A DNA stretch of 64,000 nucleotides from an uncultured Candidatus Melainabacteria bacterium (GTDB lineage: Bacteria > Cyanobacteriota > Vampirovibrionia > Gastranaerophilales > Gastranaerophilaceae). The stretch spans positions 18,354 through 82,353 of the forward strand of contig CAKVLH010000007.1 of assembly GCA_934757245.1 (NCBI GenBank), given 5' to 3'. A model generated the notes under the pieces. That model saw nothing but the letters and a program-made list of their open reading frames with translations, searched no databases and was not told the DNA's origin. This document shows, one piece after another, positions 8,093-14,173 of this stretch. The translations under genes and the position numbers were made by a program. The stretch's first letter is position 1; each line of letters starts with the position of its first letter.

Positions 8093-8752
8093 ATGCAAAT
8101 AAAAATATTACTTGTTGAAGACCAAAAATTAATGAGAATCGGGATAAAATCGCTTTTTTGTGATTATCCGGATTTAGAAATAATTGGTGAAGCTGTAAAT
8201 GGCAAAGAAGCGGTTGAAAAGGCAAGACTAATAAAGCCTGATATTGTGCTTATGGATTTGGGGCTTCCTGATATTTCCGGAATTGAAGCCACTAAACAAA
8301 TTCTGGAACATAACAGCAATATTAAAGTTATTATGCTGACTTCGCATATTTCAGAAAATGAATTAAACAGCTCACTTAGTGCAGGTGCTAGTGCTTATGT
8401 TATCAAAGATATTAGCACAGATTTTCTTATGAGTGTCATTAAAATGGTTAAGGCGGGTGCAATGTGGATTGATCCGCATGTCGTACCGTTTATTAGAGAT
8501 AAAAATTGTGGTGTAATTCCGTCAAGACAGGTTTCACGCTCTGCATTCAAGGAAAATCATTCTAATTTGACGCAAAGAGAATATGAAGTTTTGAAATTAG
8601 TTGTTGACGGTCAATCAAACAGTCAAATCGCAAAAACACTTACAATAAGTGAGCATACAGCAAAAGCGCATGTTTGTAATATTATTCAGAAGTTAGTAGT
8701 TGATGATAGAACGCAAGCAGCTGTAAAAGCACTCAAAGAAGGCTTAGTGTAG
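8093..8752 (+). CDS. NarL/FixJ-type response regulator
   Basis: 219 residues. Receiver domain (about 3-120) with acidic pocket E9/D10, phosphoacceptor D55 in PDIVLMDLGLPD, T in IMLTSH and K in AYVIKD. A LuxR-type helix-turn-helix follows (about 150-215): LTQREYEVLKLVVDGQSNSQ, IAKTLTISEHTAKAHVCNII. It is complete and should be activated by phosphorylation. No histidine kinase gene is adjacent, so the partner lies elsewhere. AGTGAGG precedes the ATG. Confidence 0.92.
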   Translation: MQIKILLVEDQKLMRIGIKSLFCDYPDLEIIGEAVNGKEAVEKARLIKPDIVLMDLGLPDISGIEATKQILEHNSNIKVIMLTSHISENELNSSLSAGASAYVIKDISTDFLMSVIKMVKAGAMWIDPHVVPFIRDKNCGVIPSRQVSRSAFKENHSNLTQREYEVLKLVVDGQSNSQIAKTLTISEHTAKAHVCNIIQKLVVDDRTQAAVKALKEGLV

Positions 8753-8755
8753 GGC

Positions 8756-9529
8756 TTAAAACTGCTGATTCTCGCCATTGATAACAATAATTTCAGGAAT
8801 TGCTCCGAATCTTATAGGTAAAATGCTTGTACCAAGCCCATTGGTTACGAGCATTTTGTTTTTGTTTTCTTGAATCATTCCGCGAACAAATTTGTTGCCG
8901 TATTTTGACGGCACGCTCAAGGCTCCGATGAACGGCAAATAAATTTGACCTCCGTGTAAATGTCCTGCCAATATTAAATCAACATCTTCATGCACATCGT
9001 AATAAATATCCGGATTATGGGAAAGTAAGATTCTAGGATGTTCTGTTCCAATTAGGGCAAGTTCTGCGTCCGGAAATCCTGTTTGTACATCTTCAACTCC
9101 TGCAATCGAAAGTCCTTCAAATTTGACATTAGAATTTTCTAACACAGTTATGCCATTTTTTTGCAAAACTTCACGCACGCCGTCTTTATCATACCAGCCG
9201 TCATGATTTCCAAGAACTGTAAAAATAGGAGCTTTGATTTTTTTGAATTCTTTTACTTGTTCTTCAATCGGCATAGTGAATTTGCCATCATGGCCTTTTA
9301 TAAAATCACCGCCTGATAGTACCAAATCGGGTTCAATTTCATTAATAGTATTCACTATTCTTTGTAATCTCGCTTTTTCATTTTTTGCAATATGAAAGTC
9401 GCTTACAAAGACAATCTTTCTATCACCAATATTTTTTAGCGTGTAATTTTTTATAATTAACAAATTCGGTTCAATAAAAAAAGACCAAATTATAAGCAAT
9501 GCGATTAGTAGTAGAAAATATTTAACCAT
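8756..9529 (-). CDS. Membrane-anchored calcineurin-like metallophosphoesterase
   Basis: 257 residues. A hydrophobic anchor (about residues 4-18) precedes a metallophosphoesterase domain with all motifs: DFHIAKN, LSGGDFIKG, TVLGNHDGWYD, LLSHNPD and AGHLHGGQ. It resembles the YaeI/YkuE group, which acts on phosphoesters near the membrane; the substrate is not predictable. The -10-like TAAAAT on the minus strand lies only 6 bases before the ATG. Convergent with the response regulator, 3 bases between stops. Confidence 0.88.
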   Translation of the reverse strand: MVKYFLLLIALLIIWSFFIEPNLLIIKNYTLKNIGDRKIVFVSDFHIAKNEKARLQRIVNTINEIEPDLVLSGGDFIKGHDGKFTMPIEEQVKEFKKIKAPIFTVLGNHDGWYDKDGVREVLQKNGITVLENSNVKFEGLSIAGVEDVQTGFPDAELALIGTEHPRILLSHNPDIYYDVHEDVDLILAGHLHGGQIYLPFIGALSVPSKYGNKFVRGMIQENKNKMLVTNGLGTSILPIRFGAIPEIIVINGENQQF

Positions 9530-9594
9530 ACGAACATTTTAGCATAATTTGTGCTAGAATAAATACGCAAGAATAACAACAGGGAGTGATAAAT

Positions 9595-10104
9595 ATGATT
9601 AACGAAAAATTACAAGAAGCTTTTAATGAGCAAATTAACAAAGAATTTTATTCTGAATATCTTTATCTAGCTATGAAGGTTTATTTTCAAGAATTAAATT
9701 TGCAAGGTTTTGTAAATTGGTTTGATGTTCAAGTTCAAGAAGAACACGCACATGCAATGGGTATGTTAAATTACTTGAACGAAAGAGGCGGAAAAATTGA
9801 ACTTAGAACTATTGAAAGACCTGAACTAGAAGGAATTTGCCCGCTTACAATGTTTGAACAAGTTTTAAGACACGAAGAATACGTAACTTCAAGAATTAAT
9901 CACGTTATGGATGTTGCAGAAGAAGTTAAGGATAGAGCTGCAATGCACCTTCTTGACTGGTACATAAAAGAGCAAGTTGAAGAAGAAGCTAACGTTGGTG
10001 GAGTTCTTTCAACTTTGAAACTTATTGGTGATGATAAAAAAGCATTATTAATTTTAGATAAAGATTTAGCGACTAGAACTTTTGTAGCACCGGTAATCGG
10101 GTAA
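9595..10104 (+). CDS. Ferritin
   Basis: 169 residues from the ATG at 9595, which has AGGGAG 8 bases upstream; an in-frame GTG at 9586 overlaps that site and is rejected. A four-helix non-haem ferritin with ferroxidase residues in the NKEFYSEYLYLAMK and VQEEHAHAMG segments, and EEEANVGGV in the third helix. It stores iron as ferric mineral in a 24-mer cage and protects against oxidative stress. rnhB follows after 3 bases. Confidence 0.95.
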   Translation: MINEKLQEAFNEQINKEFYSEYLYLAMKVYFQELNLQGFVNWFDVQVQEEHAHAMGMLNYLNERGGKIELRTIERPELEGICPLTMFEQVLRHEEYVTSRINHVMDVAEEVKDRAAMHLLDWYIKEQVEEEANVGGVLSTLKLIGDDKKALLILDKDLATRTFVAPVIG

Positions 10105-10107
10105 AAT

Positions 10108-10740
10108 ATGACATCAGAACTTTTATTCCAGTTTGATAAAAGCTTTAATAAAACAATTGTCGGTACTGATGAAGCCGGACGCGGGCCGGCTGCCGGCGGA
10201 GTCTTTGCCGCTGCTGTTTGTTTTGAAAAAGTTACGGAAGGTTTAATTAAAGATTTAGCTATTCTCAATGATTCCAAAAAACTTACGGCTAAAAAACGTG
10301 AGTCGATTTATGATGCGATTTTACATAATACTTTAAATAAAATTGTTTGTGTTGAAGTTGCGGAAATTGAAAAAATTAACATACTTAATGCATCCTTGAA
10401 AGCTATGAATCAAGCTTGTTCTGCAATAATAAATTCTGATGATGTTTTAGTTTTGGTTGACGGAAACAAATTGATTAAGAATTTCAATTATCCACAACAA
10501 TTTGTGATAAAAGGCGACTCGAAATCAGCTTCAATAGCGGCAGCTAGTGTGCTTGCAAAAGTTACACGTGATAGGTACATGCAAAAATTGCATGAGGAAT
10601 TTCCAATGTACAATTGGGCAAAAAATGCCGGATATTTGACCAAAGAGCATTTGGATGCAATTGATAAGCATGGTTTATGCAAGTATCATCGCCCGTCATT
10701 TTTGAGCAAGCATTTTGAAAAACAATTATCATTGCTATAA
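10108..10740 (+). CDS. rnhB: Ribonuclease HII
   Basis: 210 residues. The catalytic Asp-Glu motif GTDEAGRGPAAGGVFAA is at residues 18-34, followed by NDSKKLTAKKRE, the DG of LVLVDGNK and the KGDSKSASIAAASVLAKVTR active-site segment. It cleaves RNA from RNA-DNA hybrids, including single ribonucleotides. Starts 3 bases after the ferritin stop, so it is cotranscribed. Confidence 0.96.
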   Translation: MTSELLFQFDKSFNKTIVGTDEAGRGPAAGGVFAAAVCFEKVTEGLIKDLAILNDSKKLTAKKRESIYDAILHNTLNKIVCVEVAEIEKINILNASLKAMNQACSAIINSDDVLVLVDGNKLIKNFNYPQQFVIKGDSKSASIAAASVLAKVTRDRYMQKLHEEFPMYNWAKNAGYLTKEHLDAIDKHGLCKYHRPSFLSKHFEKQLSLL

Positions 10741-10762
10741 TTTTTGTGTAACTAAACTTAAT

Positions 10763-11677
10763 TTAGTCTTGCATATCTTTAAAACTATTCATTGCTTGAT
10801 ATGAGCTTCTTACTAGTGGGCCGATTTGAAAATTCTTAAATCCGACTTTTCGTGCCAGAGTTTTTAATTTTTCAAATTCTTCCAGCGTATAAAATTTTGC
10901 AACCTCTAAATGCGCTTTTGAAGGTTGAATATACTGTCCAATCGTAACAATATCAACTCCGGCGTTCTTTAAATCAACCAAAGTTGATTCAATTTGTTCA
11001 AAATTTTCACCCAAACCTACCATTAATCCTGATTTGGTAACGATTGAAGAATTATTTTTAATATATTTCAAAACTTCAAGCGACCAATCATAATTGCCTT
11101 GTGGGCGTGCGGTTGCAAAAATTTCTCTTACAGCTTCTATATTATGATTAAAAACTTCAGGATTAGCCTGTATGATTGTATTCAATGGAGAGCATAAGTT
11201 TATCTGCCCCTTGAGTGAGGAGGTTAGGGGGTGGGGTTTTTCGTTAGGTGCAAGCCCTTTTGGTTTAAAATCCGGTGTTAAGATTTCGACTTTAGCATCG
11301 CAAATTTTTCGGATTTCATCAACACAATTCTTAAAATGTTCTGCACCACCATCCGGCAAATCATCACGCGTAACAGACGTAATTACGGCATATTTTAAGC
11401 CCAATTCTTTTACGGCTTCTGCTATATGTTTTGGCTCATCCAAGTCTAATGGTGCGGGTTTTTCGCTGGAAATATTACAATAACGGCAATTGCGCGTACA
11501 AACATTGCCCATAATCAAAAATGTTGCAGTGTTGTGCGAATAACATTCGCTTTTGTTAGGACAGCGTGCGCCTTCGCAAACAGTATTTAGACATTTTGTT
11601 TTTAAGATTCTTCGAACAGTTTTTGTCTTTTCTGTATCAATAATCGGACGTTTTAAATATTCTGGTAATCTTGGCAT
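10763..11677 (-). CDS. lipA: Lipoyl synthase, with an in-frame repeat insertion
   Basis: 304 residues. A radical-SAM enzyme that inserts two sulfurs into octanoyl-carrier proteins. Auxiliary cluster cysteines are in CEGARCPNKSEC, the radical-SAM cluster in CTRNCRYC, and the C-terminal RSSY motif is present (LVRSSYQAM). Between ILTPDFK and IIQANPEVFNHNIE, which are almost adjacent in ordinary LipA, lie about 22 extra residues (KPHPLTSSLKGQINLCSPLN region) encoded by a CCCCACCCCCTAACC repeat. The reading frame is kept. The insertion is between core strands, so activity is plausible. Confidence 0.95.
   Translation of the reverse strand: MPRLPEYLKRPIIDTEKTKTVRRILKTKCLNTVCEGARCPNKSECYSHNTATFLIMGNVCTRNCRYCNISSEKPAPLDLDEPKHIAEAVKELGLKYAVITSVTRDDLPDGGAEHFKNCVDEIRKICDAKVEILTPDFKPKGLAPNEKPHPLTSSLKGQINLCSPLNTIIQANPEVFNHNIEAVREIFATARPQGNYDWSLEVLKYIKNNSSIVTKSGLMVGLGENFEQIESTLVDLKNAGVDIVTIGQYIQPSKAHLEVAKFYTLEEFEKLKTLARKVGFKNFQIGPLVRSSYQAMNSFKDMQD
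11185..11270. repeat. G-rich repeat inside lipA
   Basis: Contains GCCCCTTGAG and GAGGAGGTTAGGGGGTGGGG on the plus strand, the same vocabulary as the repeats in fliO and prmA. Exact ends are uncertain. Confidence 0.6.
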
Positions 11678-11692
11678 ATTCCCTCCGCTAGA

Positions 11693-11721
11693 CTTGAATT
11701 TTATTTAGAATACGTTAAAAT
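11693..11721 (+). promoter_or_regulatory. Predicted antisense-RNA promoter, locus 1
   Basis: TTGAAT (11693-11698), 17 bases, TAAAAT (11716-11721), reading toward the small toxin gene on the opposite strand. Confidence 0.55.
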
Positions 11722-11727
11722 AAGAAT

Positions 11728-11826
11728 ATAGGCAAGGGTAATGAAGGCACCCTTACCACCTACATGTTAATGTAGAATTTTGTAGATTAGAATTAGCATT
11801 ATTGTCAGTAGTGCTAATTCTTTTTT
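11728..11826 (+). ncRNA. Predicted antisense antitoxin RNA, locus 1
   Basis: About 100 nucleotides from the predicted start after the 11693-11721 promoter to an intrinsic terminator: AGAATTAGCA (11789-11798), loop, TGCTAATTCT (11812-11821) and T run to 11826. It is antisense to the C-terminal two thirds of the toxin reading frame and to the mRNA's 3' hairpin. Role inferred from type I toxin-antitoxin systems. Confidence 0.5.
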
Positions 11827-11844
11827 ATTGATTTCAACTAACAT
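11767..11844 (-). CDS. Small hydrophobic peptide, predicted type I toxin (copy 1)
   Basis: 25 residues: MLVEI, a charged NKKE, then ELALLTIMLILIYKILH, a single membrane-spanning helix. A near-perfect ribosome binding site GGAAAGGAGG lies 6 bases before the ATG at 11842-11844. The gene has its own promoter and a convergent antisense promoter. The second copy at 13705 keeps MLVEI and the ELAL-plus-isoleucine/leucine pattern while the surrounding DNA of the coding centre has diverged, as expected for selected protein. Resembles the Hok, Fst, Ldr and AapA class of membrane-acting type I toxins in size and layout, not in sequence. Confidence 0.65.
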   Translation of the reverse strand: MLVEINKKELALLTIMLILIYKILH

Positions 11845-11928
11845 CTATACCTCCTTTCCGTTAGTGAAAATCAGTTTTAGTATGTGTTAAAATCTTTAGC
11901 CTATATTCTTATTTTAATGTGCAAAACC

Positions 11929-11957
11929 ATAATACCAAAAGTGTGAAAATATATCAA
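11929..11957 (-). promoter_or_regulatory. Promoter of small toxin gene, copy 1
   Basis: On the minus strand TTGATA (11952-11957), exactly 17 bases, TATTAT (11929-11934). Predicted start near 11922, giving a 78-base leader. Confidence 0.7.
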
Positions 11958-11983
11958 TAAATATTCTTTTGCATTTGGGCTTT

Positions 11984-12007
11984 GTCGGCTTAGTAAAGCC
12001 GACCTAC
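11984..12007. repeat. CTAC-type short hairpin repeat
   Basis: GTCGGCTT, AGTA loop, AAGCCGAC, then CTAC. Same sequence recurs at 13298-13321 (reverse) and 13916-13939. Confidence 0.75.
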
Positions 12008-12091
12008 AGAAATTCTATTCAAAATTCAAATCTATTATATCTTCAATATCCTTGTTACTACCCCAATTGATATCATATAAAAGTTTAAGTG

Positions 12092-12143
12092 TAGATATTT
12101 CTCTTGATTGTAACAATTTTATTACAATCAAGAGAAATATCTA
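12092..12143. repeat. Perfect 22-bp hairpin upstream of 12237
   Basis: TAGATATTTCTCTTGATTGT begins the left arm (12092-12113); an 8-base loop; right arm 12122-12143 is its exact reverse complement. No T run follows, so it is not an intrinsic terminator. A TTGACT (12144-12149) with TAATAA 17 bases later directly follows, so it may be an operator or a 5' structure for the next gene. Confidence 0.7.
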
Positions 12144-12236
12144 TTGACTAATTTGTAACAATATCTTAATAATAACGCAAATTTTAAGCTTTTTTTATTT
12201 TTATTATAATGAAGGTAGTTTTACTATGGAGGTTTT

Positions 12237-12701
12237 ATGTCTATAACTGGAATTAATGCTTATAGTCCAAGAGTCGGTTTTAAAGCAAATTCACCAAAGA
12301 AACAACAACAATATGAAAATCCGATTGATAGAGGTACAGAAAGAAATTTAGCTGTTTTAAGCTCTGTTGGGATGAGTGCATTAGCAGGGGTGCTTGCAGG
12401 TGGTTTAACTACTCTTTTCACAAAAGGTGTTAAATGGCCGGTTGGAGTTGGTATCGTTGCAACTTTAGGTGCGTTAGGCTTGACTCTGCCATCAAAAATG
12501 TACAATACAAAAGTCAGCGCTTATACAAGAGAAAAAGAAATGGACGTATTTTCTAGACAAAAAACAGCACAAAATAATATTTATGAAGATATCAACAATG
12601 AAATAAAAGATGATAATGTATCACTTGATGATAAAATTAATCATTACGCAACCGTAAAAATGGCTGATAATGGTAGTGGAGTAATGGTAAAAGGTGTGTA
12701 A
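12237..12701 (+). CDS. Lineage-specific membrane protein, paralogue of next gene
   Basis: 154 residues, TGGAGG ribosome binding site. Leader MSITGINAYSPRVGFK, polar linker, two hydrophobic segments (about residues 43-62 and 68-87), then a soluble C-terminal region with TKVSAYTREKEMDVFSRQKT. That region matches SKVNTFTKSKEMDTYTKS in the following gene, so the two are tandem paralogues. No family recognised. Located between the two predicted toxin-antitoxin loci. Confidence 0.75.
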   Translation: MSITGINAYSPRVGFKANSPKKQQQYENPIDRGTERNLAVLSSVGMSALAGVLAGGLTTLFTKGVKWPVGVGIVATLGALGLTLPSKMYNTKVSAYTREKEMDVFSRQKTAQNNIYEDINNEIKDDNVSLDDKINHYATVKMADNGSGVMVKGV

Positions 12702-13277
12702 ATGAGCATTTCTGCTATTAATACAATAAATAATTATCAATATAATCCAAATTTTACCCAAAAGAAGATTGAGCAACCATCACAGAAAAATGATGAAAAC
12801 CCAATTTCACGTAAAGGTGAAGCTGCAAATCTTGTTAAAGCAACCTTTCTAGGTGGTTTGGCTTTAGCAGGAAAATTGGTTTGGGAATTAGTCGTTGACG
12901 GTGATTTTGAATTTGAAAATGTTGCAAAAAAAGCCGGAAAATTAGTCGATAAAAATAAAAAAGATGCAAGCAAGAATAAGAAATTTTTATACAAATTAGG
13001 TGCATTTGTTTCATTAATGGCAGCAGGTTTTACAGGTTTTGCATTACTTTATACGGCGTATAAAGCACCTAAAATTGCTTATGAAAGCAAAGTAAATACA
13101 TTTACCAAATCTAAAGAAATGGATACTTATACAAAATCCAACGAAGCGGAACGTGAACTTTATACCCAATTAGCTGATAAAGCTAAAACATCAACCAAAG
13201 AAGAAAAAGAAGATTTAAAAGAGCAGTATGTAAAAATGACAATGGCAAAAAACCAAGTACCTGATTTTGTAAAATAA
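12702..13277 (+). CDS. Lineage-specific membrane protein, paralogue of previous gene
   Basis: 191 residues; the ATG directly follows the TAA of the preceding gene, so the two form an operon. Leader MSISAINTINNYQYNPNFTQ, then a hydrophobic stretch around residues 45-62 and a second at about 100-125 (KLGAFVSLMAAGFTGFALLY), ending in a charged helical tail of about 60 residues. The C-terminal SKVNTFTKSKEMD block is shared with the upstream paralogue. Function unknown. Confidence 0.75.
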   Translation: MSISAINTINNYQYNPNFTQKKIEQPSQKNDENPISRKGEAANLVKATFLGGLALAGKLVWELVVDGDFEFENVAKKAGKLVDKNKKDASKNKKFLYKLGAFVSLMAAGFTGFALLYTAYKAPKIAYESKVNTFTKSKEMDTYTKSNEAERELYTQLADKAKTSTKEEKEDLKEQYVKMTMAKNQVPDFVK

Positions 13278-13297
13278 TATAAAAAAGAGCGTAGTTA

Positions 13298-13321
13298 GTA
13301 GGGCGGCTTTACTAAGCCGAC
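13298..13321. repeat. CTAC-type short hairpin repeat (reverse orientation)
   Basis: GTAGGGCGGCTT, TACT, AAGCCGAC; sits just after the stop of the membrane-protein pair. Confidence 0.65.
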
Positions 13322-13379
13322 GAGACAAAGTGCGATTTTTTGCACCATTAATCTAAATATAATATTATTAAAACAGTTT

Positions 13380-13547
13380 ATAAAACTAGATTCTTCATTT
13401 TACAATACACTTCCAAGCTTGTAGGCATTACTACTAACAAAGAAATAAAGTGTAAAAACGGCTCCAGAATGACGCCAAACTGGTAGTTTACGCCAAGTCA
13501 TTGAGAAGGCGATTAACTTAAAGCGATTCTACAAAGTCCGGAGTTCG
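13380..13547. repeat. Degraded CTGGATTGC-type repeat region
   Basis: CTAGATTCTTCATTTTACAA, TTGTAGGCATTACTACTAA and AATGACGCCAAACTGG align by eye with the element at 60067-60215. Non-coding. Confidence 0.5.
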
Positions 13548-13626
13548 TGTTCAACGATTTTCATTGAACACTACAATATCATCTATATTAATTTGAAAAA
13601 TTATTGTCAGGCTGTGCCTGACCTAC
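13548..13626. repeat. Two CTAC-type short hairpins
   Basis: GTGTTCAACG...CATTGAACACTAC at 13548-13574 and GTCAGGC-TGT-GCCTGAC-CTAC at 13606-13626. Confidence 0.65.
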
Positions 13627-13635
13627 ATACTAGAC

Positions 13636-13663
13636 TTGAATTTTATTTAGAATACGTTAAAAT
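13636..13663 (+). promoter_or_regulatory. Predicted antisense-RNA promoter, locus 2
   Basis: TTGAAT (13636-13641), 16 bases, TAAAAT (13658-13663); same as locus 1 except one T fewer in the spacer. Confidence 0.5.
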
Positions 13664-13669
13664 AAGAAT

Positions 13670-13758
13670 ATAGGCAAGGGCGCCGTTAACACCCTGCCAA
13701 CCCATTAGAGGGTTTTTAGTATGAGAATTAGTATTATGATTAATGCTAATTCTCTTTC
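13670..13758 (+). ncRNA. Predicted antisense antitoxin RNA, locus 2
   Basis: Runs from the 13636-13663 promoter through GAATTAGTATT (13725-13735) and AATGCTAATTC (13742-13752), an 11-bp stem with one G-U pair. The T run is poorer than in copy 1, so termination is less certain. Confidence 0.4.
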
Positions 13759-13776
13759 GGTGATTTCAACTAACAT
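13705..13776 (-). CDS. Small hydrophobic peptide, predicted type I toxin (copy 2)
   Basis: 23 residues: MLVEI, TERE, then LALIIILILILKTL. Same GGAAAGGAGG ribosome binding site and same promoter as copy 1. The central DNA differs strongly from copy 1 but start, ribosome binding site, the MLVEI-x3-ELAL residues and the hydrophobic helix are kept. The hairpin after the stop also changes by compensation: GGCA(A)GGG with CCCTGCC (13673-13698) here. Confidence 0.65.
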   Translation of the reverse strand: MLVEITERELALIIILILILKTL

Positions 13777-13860
13777 CTATACCTCCTTTCCGTTAGTGAA
13801 AATCAGTTTTAGTATGTGTTAAAATCTTTAGCCTATATTCTTATTTTAATGTGCCAAACC

Positions 13861-13889
13861 ATAATACCAAAAGTGTGAAAATATATCAA
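13861..13889 (-). promoter_or_regulatory. Promoter of small toxin gene, copy 2
   Basis: On the minus strand TTGATA (13884-13889), 17 bases, TATTAT (13861-13866), identical to copy 1. Confidence 0.7.
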
Positions 13890-13915
13890 TAAATATTCTT
13901 TTATTTTGGTTTTTT

Positions 13916-13939
13916 GTCGGCTTAGTAAAGCCGACCTAC
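13916..13939. repeat. CTAC-type short hairpin repeat
   Basis: GTCGGCTTAGTAAAGCCGAC followed by CTAC, identical to 11984-12007 and in the same position relative to the toxin promoter. Confidence 0.75.
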
Positions 13940-14007
13940 AAAAAATACGAAAAAGACATAACAGTATAGACATAAAGAACTTTCATGTAAAGAATTTATA
14001 AAGCTTT

Positions 14008-14045
14008 TTTAGCGAGTGTAAAAGTTACACTCGCTAAATGCTTTT
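14008..14045 (+). terminator. Hairpin with T-rich tail upstream of adhE
   Basis: TTTAGCGAGTGTAA, AAG, TTACACTCGCTAAA (14008-14038), then TGCTTTTT. May end transcription reaching adhE from the left. Confidence 0.5.
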
Positions 14046-14173
14046 TCTTGTGCGGATTTTAGCTCAATTTATATACTCCATATCCCCTAAATCCTCATGT
14101 TGACTTGCGTTGACAATAATTTTAATTTGTGTTGCAATATTGTTATAGCCGTACTAAAAAAAGGAGATTCAAA

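Larger units (their letters stand above)
11715..11917 (-). promoter_or_regulatory. Perfect 19-bp complementarity between 5' and 3' ends of the toxin mRNA (copy 1)
   Basis: TTAAAATAAGAATATAGGC at 11715-11733 is the exact reverse complement of 11899-11917. On the minus-strand transcript starting near 11922 these are the 5' end and the 3' end. Such long-range pairing keeps hok and aapA mRNAs untranslatable until processed. A 3' hairpin (AAGGGT...ACCCTT, 11734-11754) adjoins the 3' arm. Confidence 0.6.
13657..13849 (-). promoter_or_regulatory. Perfect 19-bp 5'-3' complementarity of toxin mRNA (copy 2)
   Basis: 13657-13675 is the exact reverse complement of 13831-13849, the same 19-base pair as in copy 1. 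Confidence 0.6.
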
